This document shows, piece by piece, positions 1 through 12,033 of a stretch of 64,000 bases of DNA; the first letter of the stretch is position 1; every line of letters begins with the position of its first letter. Source of the DNA: Albugo candida. Its lineage: Eukaryota; Oomycota; Peronosporomycetes; Albuginales; Albuginaceae. The notes beneath the pieces were generated by a model. That model saw only the letters and a list, made by a program, of their open reading frames with translations. It made no database searches and was not told where the DNA came from. The stretch lies in assembly GCA_905220665.1 (NCBI GenBank), contig CAJNAR010000148.1:248001-312000 (forward strand). Reading direction: 5' to 3'. Both the position numbers and the translations under genes were made by a program.

Positions 1-1
1 A

Positions 2-388
2 CTAATAGAGAGTATAAGCAAATGCAGTATATGAGATAAATAGGATATTAGATGACAAGTAGGGCCAACCTCTAAATCGCCCGGGATATTCTTTATTATT
101 GGGATCAACGTGCAATGTGACAACGTATTTCTTGGAAGGAGATATAGAGAAAGCCGCAACTTCCCAGTCGCTCGGGCACAAAGTTCGGTTCACATTCCAT
201 TTGTCGTGTTTTCCTTGCGTGAGATTATATTGTGTATGATAAGAGATCTTTTGATTCGAGGCCAGATCTTTTTTAGACCAAACGAGCTGAACGTTGATAG
301 ATTCTGCGCTTTTTTTGTCCAATATAGCTTCAATTAGCGTTTGTGACGCGTCACTGATTTCCGTGAATGTTTGTTTTGGATTCGCCAT
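2..388 (-). CDS. 5' part of a probable acylaminoacyl-peptidase (partial, runs off the window)
   Basis: Only the first ~110-128 residues are visible because the gene leaves the window on the left. The frame opens with MANPKQTF and stops at base 2, but a GGTTGG donor-like site near 75 suggests that the last ~20 codons are intron. The segment around SISPSKKYVVTL resembles the first beta-propeller blade of acylaminoacyl-peptidase (APEH, S9C), where a similar S-P-S-G-x-x-L strand precedes the rest of the propeller. The catalytic hydrolase domain would lie outside the window. APEH removes N-acylated residues from blocked peptides in the cytosol. The gene shares a 106-bp divergent promoter with BRF1. 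The family call rests on weak similarity recalled from the family; another propeller protein is possible. Confidence 0.45.
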   Translation of the reverse strand: MANPKQTFTEISDASQTLIEAILDKKSAESINVQLVWSKKDLASNQKISYHTQYNLTQGKHDKWNVNRTLCPSDWEVAAFSISPSKKYVVTLHVDPNNKEYPGRFRGWPYLSSNILFISYTAFAYTLY

Positions 389-494
389 CTAAAGCTATGA
401 GATTGCTAGTTTGGAACCTTCCCTATCAATAATATCATATTAGACAGGACCCCTATCAATAAATACGCATTGGTAACCATCGTTCAAGTCCAAA

Positions 495-2197
495 ATGCCG
501 TCGCCTTCCGTGTGTCCTTCATGCATGTGCACGCAAATCGAGCACGTTGATATAAGCGGTGAAGCTGTCTGTGTGAATTGTGGTACAATACTGGAAGTCA
601 ACAACATTGTGTCATCGGTTGAATTCCATGAAACAAGCGGTGGAAACACAGCTGTTGGCCAGTTTGTGTCCTCGCAAGGACTCAACGCCTACTCCAAAGT
701 AAGCGCTACAACCGGTAGGAGCTACAACACAAACTCCAGAGAAAAAACACTATCAAATTGTCGACGTAATATAAGTCGTGTCGCCGGTATGCTTTCGTTA
801 GGCAGTCATTACGTCGAATCTGCATTCCGATTGTACGCATTAGCTCTTCAGCGTAATTTCACACGCGGTAGGAGAAGCGAAGTCGTTATCGCTTCATGTT
901 TGTACATTGTGTGTCGTCGTGAGCGTTCGCCTCATCTGCTCATCGACTTCTCCGATGCGTTACAATTGAACGTGTACGTTCTTGGAGGCGTTTTCTTAAA
1001 GTTTTGCAATTTACTCCAAATTCACTTGCCATTGGTGGACCCATCGCTGTATATCCACCGATTTGCGTCACAATTACATCTGAAAAGCAAAACGCACGCA
1101 ATTGCGACCATTGCGTTGCGTTTGGTTGCAAGTATGAAGCGTGACTGGATTCAAACGGGGCGTCGTCCATCAGGAATCTGTGGAGCCGCGTTACTGATCG
1201 CGGCTCGGTGCCAAAGTGTTCCTTGTAGCTTCCAGGATGTCATGGACGTGGTCAATATCGGGGAAGCTACTTTGAGACTTCGTCTGAGGGAGTTTGCTGC
1301 CACACCAATTGCTCAGCTTACTTACAATCAAATTGGAAAACTCGAGTTTGCGGGGATGGAATGCGATCCTCCGATACAACAGCGGCATCGTGAACGACGT
1401 ATCTTGAAATTTATTACAGTTGGGAACGAGTCCAATATGCAAAAGCTACTGTCTGCTGAATTGTTGAAAGAAAAAAATGCGCTTGGGTCAATTGAGAAGG
1501 AGCAGCCATTCATTATTGATGAAAATGAAGCTATTTTATCCGCGACTCAAAAAGCTGCCACGGAAATACTCCAACGAATGCAGCGGAAAGCGAGAACGTA
1601 TTTGACCCGACAGCGAACAACAGCTGCATTTTACAAATTGTTGGAAGACGAACTCGTGCTGGAAGTCCAAGAGGTTCCTTCTCAAAGTGTACAACCGAAA
1701 GTATCAACTTCCAACGATGGTGTTATCGATATCGAAAGCACAAAATGCGACACCAAACGTACAGACTGCAAACTGGAGAAAGAGCATGCGATAGACTCGC
1801 TGTCAGACTTGGATGATGACGAAATTTGTGGCTTAATTCTGACACCAGAGGAAGCGGATCAAAAGGCGTTATTATGGGAGCAGATGAATGGTGAATATGT
1901 CAAGATGCGGGTACCCTCTTTTTGTGATTTGACAGCGTTCACATTACTAAGTGATGTGTTCAGGAAGAGAAGCGTTTGATCAAAAGCGCGACATCTACGC
2001 CAAAGAAGAAACGAAAACGAGCTACGGAAGCGGAGATACCGCCTCCGGACACTGCTCAACACGCCATTTACGTACGTGGTCATTCACGGAAAAAATACTG
2101 CGACTTGACCCATCTGTTGTAGAAACTCAAGAGTCGAAATATCAACTACGAAGTCATCAACGAGCTTTTTGGCGACTCCACTGCTGCCATTTTGTAG
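495..2197 (+). CDS. BRF1: Transcription factor IIIB subunit BRF1 (TFIIB-related), 3 exons
   Basis: BRF1 bridges TFIIIC and RNA polymerase III at tRNA and 5S promoters. The N-terminus has a TFIIB-type zinc ribbon (CPSC near residue 7, CVNC near 27), then the GNTAVGQFV motif and two cyclin folds to about residue 275. The Brf homology region follows: DDDEICGLILTPEEA and an LWEQMNGEYVK helix that in yeast Brf1 contacts TBP. The uninterrupted frame ends at 1979, but conservation and splice signals support exons 495-1910, 1964-2070/2071 and 2123-2197, with introns of 53 and 51 bp. After splicing the end reads SRNINYEVINELFG, a hallmark Brf1 C-terminal motif. Predicted length is about 517 residues. 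Its last 52 coding bases overlap the convergent TMEM17-like gene. Confidence 0.9.
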
Positions 2198-2658
2198 TTT
2201 ATGGCCAAATTGGAAGCTTGCCGGTGAATCATTTCTCGCCACACAATTACTCCGAAACCAAGTTGCCAGAGTGTGAAGACGCCATACACAATGTCAAGTA
2301 TTTGCTCGGCCGAATAAATTGGCGTTTGCTTGAGTGTCCAATAGAGAAAAGCAGGCGCACATGGGAACAAGGTAAGGAGAAGAAAAGCGTTGAGATGATT
2401 AAGATCCCGTCGTAAATTGGCATATGTCCCAAGCCAAGTCCGAAATCGCTCAACCACGACGATTAAAGCAAATGAAAGCATTTCAATTGGAGATTGCTCG
2501 TGCTACGAAAATCCGTCAATTATTAACAAAAAGTGGCTATAAATGAATACCTTTCGGTACAATAAATACCCAGAAAGCGAGAAGAATAAATAATGGAACC
2601 ATGAGTGAAGTGTCAGTGCCATTTGGAAGTATGTGCGATACATTCTGTATCTAGACAT
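2146..2658 (-). CDS. TMEM17: TMEM17-family (Transmemb_17) ciliary transition-zone membrane protein, 2+ exons
   Basis: Exons 2658-2551 and 2502-2146 join across a 48-bp intron (GTATTC donor, CGTAG acceptor), giving about 154 residues with four hydrophobic helices. The pattern RFRTWLGTYANLRRDLNHL followed by LLLTLF...PAFLYWTL and IVYGVFTLWQLGFGVIVWR matches TMEM17/TMEM216-type proteins (compare RLYLGYVGNL and the F-Q-V...RKM helix of human TMEM17). In animals TMEM17 sits in the B9/MKS complex at the ciliary transition zone; that role here is inferred. The protein is ~40 residues shorter than human TMEM17, so an upstream exon may be missing; an ATG reading MGKEVVAALQL lies just upstream but no clean splice was found. 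Its 3' end overlaps BRF1 on the other strand. Confidence 0.65.
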
Positions 2659-3028
2659 GAACTCAAGCGTCGGAATGCCGCCTTTTGATCACACACACAA
2701 GACGATCACGAAATCTATGTGGCGCGGACGCTAGCTTCCCGACGAAGTCAGCTGTAGAGCCGCAACGACCTCTTTACCCATCCACGATGTCACATAACAA
2801 AGCTGCGTATTCGCGCTTCCAACAGCACTATAAGTGTACTTTTTGTTGAGCCGTGTGACGATAAAGGTCATAGCAGCTTTGGCTCCACGTACTGAGCTCA
2901 TTAGTGAACTGATTCAGCCAATGCGTTTAAAAGAACACGAAGCAGGCTGCCCTACAACACATTACGTACGAGAAGGAATAAGTGCGCAATATAGAACGAA
3001 CAGAAGATTATGCAGTTGGAAGCAATGC

Positions 3029-5188
3029 TCAAGTGCGCAGATTCAAAAGGATGTGTCCATCCGTTACGAATTCCCCTTCATGACAATGTACGGTCTCCAC
3101 TTGTGCACTTGTTGTCGTCTTTATCACATGTTCCATCTTTATCGCTTCAATAATCACTAAAGGCTGATCGACAGTGACTGCATCGCCTTTTTTCACATAT
3201 ACTTGAATCACTTTGCCCGGCATTGGCGTCAGAACTTTTACAGTCGCATCCTTTACTTCCTCCTCAAACGCAGAAGCTATAGTTCTTGGTGTCTCTATTC
3301 GAAATACGTCGACGTATCGCTCGAAATCATTCTCACAGAATACGTGCAATTGACTGTTGTGCAAAATTGCTGATCCTTTCATTTGGCGCTCACCCACTTT
3401 CAATGAAAATTCGCCTAAAGAGCTCATGATTCCGCAAACATCGACCGCATTGCCCGTCTCCGCTGTATGAACGCGGAATACATCTTGAGCCAGACATTCA
3501 ACTGTCACTGTATCCCCATTAATGCACATCACGCGAACATGTGTTCCTGCGGACCGAAAGTACCGCAAGGAGGGCAATTCCCAAGGGTCTGTGCGCTCCT
3601 TGTTTCGTCGTCGTTGCAATTGGGTTATGAGGAGATAGCAAACCGACCCAATAGCTTGCTTTGATGCCGAAAATGTATGCGTGGGAGGTAATGCATCTTG
3701 GCCATATTTCTCAAGAAACCCAGTGTCAAATTGACCCGAGACAAATGCTGGAACGGAACATATTCGTAGAGCCAATTCGTGGTTGGTTGGCAAACCGACA
3801 ATCTGATACTGCTTTAAAGCGCAACGCAGTCGATGAATGGCATCCTGCCGACTCTTACCATGAACGACTAGTTTGGCGATCATGGAGTCGTAAAATACCG
3901 GAATCTCATCTTTTTGCTCAAAGCCCGAGTCAACACGTACTCTCTCCGAAATGGGTGGAAGTCGGACATGATGCAAAGTACCGCTTTGCGGAAGAAATCC
4001 TCTACAAAAAAAGGTGAGCACGGGCTTTTAATGACACAAGACATACTCTGATGGATTCTCGGCATAAATTCGTGCTTCAATCGCATGCCCACAGATACTT
4101 AATTCCTCTTGCTTTAATGGTAATTGCTCACCTGATGCAACCCGAAGTTGCCACTCCACAAGGTCTTGATCCGTAATGAACTCTGTGACGGGATGCTCAA
4201 CTTGTAGCCTGGTGTTCATTTCCATAAAGTAGAACTTGTCTCGGTCCAGCAAAAATTCTACCGTGCCTGCACCAATGTACTCAACGGCTTTAGCTGCATG
4301 GATCGCAGCCTCCCCCATCCGCTGACGTAGACTTTCAGCCATATTGATCGCTGGGGCTTCCTCAATCACTTTCTGGTGCCGTCTTTGGATGCTACAGTCA
4401 CGCTCAAACAAATGAACAATTTGACCGTACTTGTCGGCAAATACTTGAAACTCAATATGTCGGGGATTGAGAAGGTATTTTTCCACTAAGACGCGGGAGT
4501 CCTTGAAAAACGACTCGGCTTCGCGTCGACACGCTTCCAGTGCTTTCGGAAAATCATTTCGTTTTTCCACTATTCTCATTCCCTTTCCGCCTCCACCCAT
4601 TGTGGCCTTTATCAATATTGGATACCCTATTAAATTAGCTTCATATTGCAGTCTATCGTTCGACTGGTCGTCACCATGGTAGCTTGGAATTACTGGAATT
4701 CCAGCAGCAATCATTATTTCTTTCGATTTACTTTTTGAGCCCATTGAGGCAATGGCTTCTACTGGAGGTCCAATGAATTGAATGCCATTGTTCCTGCATT
4801 CCAAAGCAAAATCTGCGTTTTCAGAAAGGAAGCCGTACCCAGGATGAACGGCTTCTACTTGAGCTTCACGGCAAATCTGAAGGATTCTAGCGCCATGTAA
4901 ATAGCTGCTTTTAGGTGGAGAAGGTCCCAAGTAGTATGATTCTGTCGCCAATCTCTTCCAAAGCGAATTTCTGTCTGCATCGCTGTAAAGAGCTACCGTT
5001 TGTATGCCCAATCTGTGAGCAGTGCGTATAATTCGTACAGCAATTTCGCCTCGATTTGCGACGAGAATCTTCGTGAATAAAGAACGATAAAACGCTTTTG
5101 GAGCTTTTCGAGCCCAGCGAGACAATTGCGTCCTTTTGGAGACAAATATCTCTTGATTTAGATTCGGGAACGAGCGAAAAGTCGGCAT
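3029..5188 (-). CDS. MCCC1: Methylcrotonoyl-CoA carboxylase alpha (biotin) subunit, mitochondrial, 2 exons
   Basis: This subunit carries the biotin carboxylase and biotin carrier halves of the leucine-degradation enzyme that makes 3-methylglutaconyl-CoA. After a basic 35-residue leader (likely mitochondrial targeting) come ILVANRGEIAVRI, the ATP-grasp loop ATMGGGGKGMRIV, the MEMNTRLQVEHPVTE motif, and at the end a biotinyl domain. The biotin motif reads EAIKMEH; most carriers have AMKM, so Met to Ile here is unusual. The KMEH form fits MCC better than propionyl-CoA carboxylase. One very small intron lies at about 4002-4042; the frame is best kept by a 36-bp intron (4037-4002), though a neighbouring donor at 4042 also exists. 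Length is about 705 residues, near the ~720 expected. Confidence 0.9.
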
Positions 5189-5449
5189 GTGGCCTTAAAG
5201 ATTTCTTCAAGAGAAACAAATTATGGAACGATTTACTTGAAGTTGAAGGTAATTATTTCTATCAAAAATAATGAAAAATTGCATTATGATAGAGCATTGC
5301 ACTAAAGTTGTAGTCCCTCATCAGCCGGAATAAAGATCTTACTAGGAGGAGGAGGTGTACCCCGCAATGAAATCGATCATCGCATTTCTACACAAACAGC
5401 ACCGTCGATTCCCCGTTAAGTATTTATTGGTATTTTGGGATTATTCGGA

Positions 5450-5987
5450 ATGCAGAAAACGGCTGTAATCAGTAAAGTCGATGAGTCTCGTACAAAATCA
5501 GCGCTATTTGAGGTGAAGATTCCACTTCACATCAGCATTTATATAAATTCGTATAAGCGCAGGCATTTGACCTTCTTCCGGGAATCATTGATACAATAAA
5601 TGACATTCTGTCGGCGGCACCGGCGCAAGAAACCACACGAATCGGCGACGTTTCTTCGACAGTATGAGAAATCTGCTTTGATTCGGGATCTGTACTAAAT
5701 TTGTACAGGCTTCAGCAATGCGTCAAAAGTACTCGGATGCCATTGACTTACTAAAGTCTTACAAAGGCATCGAAGTGAGCGTTGAAGAGCAAGAAGCGAT
5801 CTTGAAGGAGACACAGAAAACCCTTGAGCAATACAAGTACGTTATCAAAATACCGGCAATGTGAATTGGCGATGAGCTATTATTGTTTTGTAGTAAAACC
5901 CTAGAGTTTTATAGCACTACGCTATTCCGAGGAAGCAGTGATACGCGACCTGACTTGAACGACGCTTTTGCACGAAGCGTTTTGTGA
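5450..5987 (+). CDS. MED9: Small MED9-like protein (Mediator middle module candidate), 4 exons
   Basis: Four short exons keep a single reading frame: 5450-5512, 5563-5661, 5709-5836 and 5894-5987, with introns of 50, 47 and 57 bp (donors GTGAAG, GTATGA, GTACGT). Predicted length is 127 residues. The core, AFDLLPGIIDTIND, then a Lys/Arg/Glu-rich helix and GIEVSVEEQEAIL followed by LEQY, resembles the Mediator subunit 9 fold, in which an F-x-F-L-P helix precedes P-G-I-x-x-S-x-E-E-Q. MED9 is a small subunit of the middle module of the RNA polymerase II Mediator. The gene model is firm because three introns agree in phase; the MED9 identity is from motif resemblance only. It starts 261 bp from the divergent MCCC1 gene. 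Confidence 0.6.
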
Positions 5988-7858
5988 GATGGATTGCAGA
6001 AAGAACAAAGAATAACAAGAGGCATTTAACAGTATAGAGAAGTTATACAAGAGATTGCACAGCATCGATTTTCTGGCTCAGATAGAATCATATCATAGTA
6101 GCAGCCAAAACGTAGGATACACAAATAAAAAGACAAATTCAACCTGTTGCACGTCGAATCGCGCCACACCTGGAAGGATGAAGCCTCGTCTTGAAGAATT
6201 TTGATACGGATACCGTGGCGCGTAGACTGCCTTCTAACGAGCGTTGCGCTGGTCTCAATGAGCTGAACTAGGCATTCTTACAGCAGCCAGTTTCTGAGCA
6301 GCAATGTGGGTGCTGATACCAGCCAACTTGACTTGCACTGGAATCACACGCTTGAGCTGGATAAAATTTGAATCTGTCAGTCGATAATTATGTGTGGGCC
6401 TCTCGGCGGACCTCTTCACTGGTGAACTTTATAACCTCTTTACTGATGAGCTTTCTGGAGAGTAGGTACCACCGCTGCGCGCTTTCTTGTACCATTAAAA
6501 GCTTAGTCTTTATATCGGTGCGGTAATTGTGTAATGATTATCTAAAAGGCTTACGAAAATCAGAGGTGCACGCTTGCTTTCGCGCCAAAACAACAGGCAT
6601 CTACGTGAAGGTAAAGAAGAATTCAGACAAATGGTAAAATTCTTTGTGATCGAAGATATGGGCAGATATAATGTAAAAAAAAAAATTTGATCTGGCAGAT
6701 TCTTATTGGAGTCGAAGGGATGCAGTCTTTTTACGGATGCGCGCAAATGTGAAGAAAATAAATCACATAAATAAAAACGAGGAAGAATGCCTCATGTAGA
6801 ATAACTGAACTGAGCAGGAGATCCAAACAAAACACCACAATGGCTGAGAATTGGTCAATTGCCGTCTCTGAGGAATTAGTTGCAGCGAAAGAGATCTTGA
6901 ATTCTGTCCCTTTCTGCTTGCATATCATATGTCATGATTATTCTGAGCTACCATCACTTCATCCATATAAACATCATAACGAAATCTGCAGCAATTCAAA
7001 TAAAATCCCTGATGTTTAGAGAGAGGTTGTTTAAACCACACTTCGCTTTGCTTGCTATATCGGCACATATTATGGCAAAGTTGTATCGAGCCAAAACTTT
7101 AATTCTGACTACTCTTGACAAAATGATTTGGGTCAGAGCTCCAGCCAATAAATTTGGAAAACCCAACTTTACTTGAGCAGTTCAGGTATTGAAGGCAAGA
7201 TTAACAATTCCCAAATGACCTGATTCATTTCTCGTCTTGACTAAAGAATCGCTTCAAGCAGCGTGAAAAATGCAGCAGGTTCGTTTTTGTAGAAAGCATC
7301 ATAGGAACGGATCCAAGTGGAAAGACTGCACTTTTTGTTTTAAAACAGATGGTTGCAACCATTTGAAAAGGTTGCCGCGATCTTGTTGAGCAAATCGACA
7401 GCTTTACATTAGCGGCCAATTAAAGAAAGGTAGAGGAGTCTATAAAAAATTTGCGCCTCAGATCCAAAAAGCTGTGAGACGAAGCTCATGGAGCATGTAG
7501 GAAGCGATGTTGATTCATGAAAATGATTTCACGTGGTAATTCCGCAAACGGGTGCTGCAGGTGAAAAGGACATGCAGATCCACACCGGCAGAATGCAGAG
7601 CAAAGGTACAGTTTCTCCAGTCGTCATGCCATGTAAGGAAGCGACATCAGCGCATTTGCGATCACTGTGTACTTGATCGGTTACAGCCTTCGTTATACTT
7701 TGCGAGGTCAAATATCGCAATCAATTCTGACATCTTCAAGAACAATTTTGATGGCTTGCACAGACAAATTCAAAGCCGCCGAAAACTTCACGAATTTACA
7801 AGGGAGAAAGAGTAACGACGTAATGGGCCATTTTTATAAATATAGTCCAATATGCATA

Positions 7859-7890
7859 TGTCCATGCATGCTTATGTCCATGCATGCTTA
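7859..7890. repeat. Tandem 16-bp repeat, two copies
   Basis: The 16-base unit TGTCCATGCATGCTTA occurs at 7859-7874 and again exactly at 7875-7890. The unit contains the palindrome GCATGC / TGCATGCA. It lies in the gene-poor block and no function is suggested by its surroundings. Confidence 0.8.
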
Positions 7891-8519
7891 GAAAGCCAGC
7901 CGTATGGACGATTCCTAAAATATGGTTAAGATCATCAAGGAGATAGAGAGCGTGTAGAAAATGAAATCAAAGCAGCATGGTGGATAAGAATGTTGGGTTT
8001 CTAATGTCTGTAATTTCTGGATTTCAGCGGAATTTGTGATTGTAACACAAACTTGGGCACAAGAAAGTCGATTGCAAGACGAATCAGTTTACAATTGGAG
8101 AAGAAAAAAACACTTGTTTTAGTAACATTGAAGCACACGGATGTTGAGCATCAGAAAGTGGCTCCAGCAGCCGTTTGTATTTACTCAAATAAGAATTAAC
8201 AAAACTCGCTCCTCGGAAAAGTAGGTAGTCATTTCGGTATCAAAGAAGAGCGTAGTAAAAGAAGTATCCGTTCGAACCCAAAATGATACGAACTGAGGAA
8301 GTACTATATGTAAGTCAACCAGATCAAGTATCAACGTCCATCAGATTGGTGAATCAATATGCGGATTCAGGACGACTTTGCTGTGGAAGTGTCCATTGTA
8401 CATTGTAAGCGTGGTGAAAATGCGTCAGGATATGAAAGGAACAAATAGGATCAGTAAGCGCATATATATGTCAAGCCAAACCTTCGAAACCAACAGAGAG
8501 ATAGCTCAGCAGTATGAAA

Positions 8520-9260
8520 TATCGCTGGATAGACTAGTAAGTGTATGCAGGTATGGCAAATCACCACTTGCAGCCTTCATCGAGTATGAAAATGGGACCG
8601 TTAGAACACACTCAATGCTCCAAGTGATTTCAAGCGACGTCATCGGACCTATTCACACTACCTCTCGGAGTACTTTAACATAAATGATCAACTTCATTGA
8701 TGAACTATTCCACATACGTGATGGTTTACCTTACGAAGCATGAATTCTGTTGATCGAATACTACTCGGATAGAATACCTCAACTGAGAATAAATTCAGCA
8801 AAGAATGAAATGTGTTGGTACAGATACTCATGGTGAATAACCATTCCTTCATTTTCAAAGGTCTGCATTAGGATGATTCCGACATCAAAAGACCGTTCTC
8901 TATTCGTATCAACAAACTCGCTCGCGGGAGAAGAAGAGGACAATCAGATAAATGGCAACATCCATGCTACACTACATGCATGTTGAAGTGATAGACCCAA
9001 TGCTTCAGTCTACATAATGTATAGTCAACCGTGTCCGTGCATATGATATCGTTCAGCTATGTTAGAGCCAATTTGGTTGTCTTATGAACGCAACATTTAG
9101 GTTTTGCCGTCTATGCTATATCGAGACAATGAGCCGCAAAAGGGAGAAGAAAGCAAGGTGGTGTATGTCTTTGGGTTCTCCCAACGATATGGACGGATAT
9201 CACTTATAACATGCATTCAAAGCGTAGGAAGCTGGCTTATTCGGCTTAGTGGGAAGACCC
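8520..9260 (+). pseudogene. Decayed Ty1/copia-type integrase fragment
   Basis: Read in shifting frames on the plus strand, this stretch keeps the order of a copia polyprotein around the integrase core. It has a CRYGKSPLAAF segment like the C-x-x-G-K zinc-side region, then LQVISSDVIGPIHTTSR (compare the L-x-x-D-V-x-G-P motif holding the first catalytic Asp), then INFIDE and, after a frameshift, TYVMVYLTKHE. At about 9090-9205 comes CRLCYIETMSRKREKKARW...LGSP...GYHL, matching the F-G-C-x-x-Y-V...K-x-x-L-G-Y...G-Y-x-L linker region downstream of the core. Stops and frameshifts interrupt it throughout, so it cannot encode a working element. No flanking LTRs or RT YVDD motif were found. Confidence 0.6.
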
Positions 9261-12033
9261 AGAAATCTTGACACCTAGGTCGACTACGTAAACGATAGTA
9301 CACTCGAGATCAACGATGTTCAGAATGCAACAATCTTGATCAACCGTATCGATCATGGCGTTGAACAGATAAAGATGGAATCTGGCAATTGTGGTCGGCA
9401 TCGGTTCCGAAATAGGCAGTATTCAAGAGCAAGTCATCGTGTAGAGGGAGAGATATAATGCTCCCCGTATACGTACGATTATACAGAATTGAGTTTGAAT
9501 AAGTAAACGCTGCTCTGGGAGCGGCGTCAAGGTAGAGAAAGGCGATGGAATCAAACCAACAAGGATTTTGGAAGGAAGCAATTCACAAAAAGTGAAGGCG
9601 CTCAAGGAAAAGAAAGCGTGGGTACTGAGAAAAACAAGAGATAACCAGAAGCCATGGGCATCAAGTTGACCACTGTAAATAAAGATCCCGTAACCTCGAA
9701 ACCTGAGCAAAGAAAATATTTTTGGAAAAACGACATGATTTTTTCGTAGAATCTTCAAGGAAACACTGTTGAGGTATACAGAAAACTACTTTATTGCTGG
9801 GGATATGAAGTCGAATTGAGTTTGTTCTATCGGATGCATCAATACGACTCAACAAGAGTATATCCAGGAGAGGAAACCTCCATCCACACATCACCCCGCT
9901 TGGCGGGAGTACAATGAGACCTTCATACTCAATCAAAGTCGTTCTAGGTTGGAACAATTTTGCGGAAAATGATTCAACAAATCCAATATCAGCACAATTG
10001 CTAACGATAGGATTTTAGACTAAATGAATCGATTCCTGCATATCTGTCTCAAACTTTATATCGACCTGTACGTTCATAGACGTTGACCCGAGCAAATATG
10101 ACCGAACAAATTACAGAAAAACAAACGAAGCTTTTCAATCAAATTGGAATAAAAGATATGGGAAATTCTCGGCTGTGATGGGGACAAAATTTTATCATAA
10201 ACGAAATGTAAGAGAGAGGAAGATTAGATGTGAATCAAGCATCAGATGGACAGGTGATCGTTTCAATCAAACGGATGTCTAGCAAGCATCATAGCCAGGC
10301 TCATAAAGCCAGTTTATTTCCGAGAGGGAACAGGGTCCGAGGATGAAGTATCGAGCAAGTGGCCTTTTCTTATTTCAAAGAAACGTTTTTGTGAATCTGA
10401 TACGTTTGTTTTATTTGCACCTAAACCATCTGATGCAGAATGTAAACAAGAGAGATCTATAGAATCCTCCAAAATGCCTAAATAAGTGAGAAAGTGAGTT
10501 CTGACGGTTTGCTTCTCTTGAAATGATGAGCAATGCTGCGTTGTAGTTGTCATACAGTGGTAAGCTGATCTGTTCAGTAATGTCAGAGTTTGTGTGCCTC
10601 AGCCACTAGTAATGTCCCGAAAACATTGTCTTCTCCAGATTTGAGCGTTCAAAGTTGCTTTAAATCCGCTTTCTGCATCCGAAATGAGATACAGCCATGT
10701 GTATTTTTTGAAGCCTTATGTGTGAAAAAATGGATGCAAATTTTGTGCTCTTTATGATCACTGCTACCTGTCTGGATCCCCTAATACTCGACTTCCAAGA
10801 CTTTCAATTCGGTTGCGCCATTCTTTTAGAGTATAAGATCACATCTGCTTCTATAGTCTTCGCGATGATCTGCAAGTCGATCCTATCTCACGCACGAGAC
10901 GTCGGTTCTGCGGTCACGAGTCGGATCACGTGAGTGCAGGACCTAAAGATTGTGAAGTCAAAAGTCAATTTATAATTGGATTGTAACAAAAGATCGAACC
11001 GGTTGTTGTGGGGAACCCACAGCGCATCGTTTACTAGAATGCCATACTACGAAACGTCCCAGCTATGAGAACTGAGAGCCGTAGAACCAGCAAGCTCTTC
11101 TCCTTTATGTAGCACAGAAAGCTTATTGAGGAGATCATTGATAGCTCACGATTTCGCGATATTGCAGATTAGCAACTATTTGCAAATCCATAGCTTGCAA
11201 AAGCGCCTGTAATTCTCTCCTTTCAGTAACAGCAGCAACACTTAAGTATGGCAAGTTAGCGCTGCTCTTATTGCGGCTGTAAAGAGATTCTATGCAATGA
11301 TAAGCCTCCATTTCGCAAGATAAGCACACTCTGTAGCTGTATCCTTAATCGAAACCCTTCAACAGCATCCAAACATATTTAGAGCGCTATGTATCATATA
11401 ACGATCCTATCTAAATTCAGTAATTTCGATCGACTCCAACTATACACAATCCGTCTGACATCGTCTTTTATCGCTCTACATCCAAGTGTATATACGCTCT
11501 CGAATTACACGAAGTTGATTTACAAATCATCAATCGATTTACTGAGCTTACACTGTAACCGTATGTGCTTACCTTCATCTTTTGCGGTACTATACAGCGT
11601 CAGTAAAGTTGTTTGGCAAGTATCACTTGATTCATCAGCAGATTAGCGGTGATACACTTTCCATCCCGAATTGTTCATATTTATATACAAATCCTCATAC
11701 CTGTGCAATATATTCGGCTACTTTGTACTTTCTTCGATAAACTAACCCGATCAAACCACGATGACGTATTCTCCATGCGGATCGTACAAGCATACGAGTA
11801 TCTAATGGAGTGAGGTCACATCGCGGCCGTAACATGTCTACTTTTACATGGTGAGAGGTCAACAATAGAACAGACGCATATTTATGTATACATCGGACCT
11901 TACAGGCCAATTGAGCTGATCGCATTATTGCGAACACATGCCAGCTAGGCTAATGACACTACAGGACGAATGTAAAACCTCTCTATCTTCATTCTGCTTG
12001 TGTCTTCCCGGGATAACACACGCTTCTTACCTT

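Larger units (their letters stand above)
5988..12033. other. Gene-poor block of about 6 kb
   Basis: Apart from the decayed copia segment at about 8520-9260 and a short tandem repeat at 7859-7890, no reading frame here shows conserved motifs, splice-consistent exons or a family resemblance. Open frames are 60-130 codons on both strands and read as chance frames. This is by far the longest gene-free stretch in the window and contrasts with gaps that are mostly below 200 bp elsewhere. It probably represents an old transposon insertion site that has decayed. Confidence 0.6.

Noticed and set aside
6235..6495. Minus-strand stretch with coding-like segments (ATG at 6495; later LKRVIPVQVKLAGISTHIAAQKL)
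   Set aside because: The two parts cannot be joined with consistent phase without an atypically short intron, and no family was recognised. Could be a decayed gene.
8262..8290. B-box-like GTTCGAACCC on the plus strand
   Set aside because: Flanking bases do not form a T stem and there is no A box at a suitable distance.
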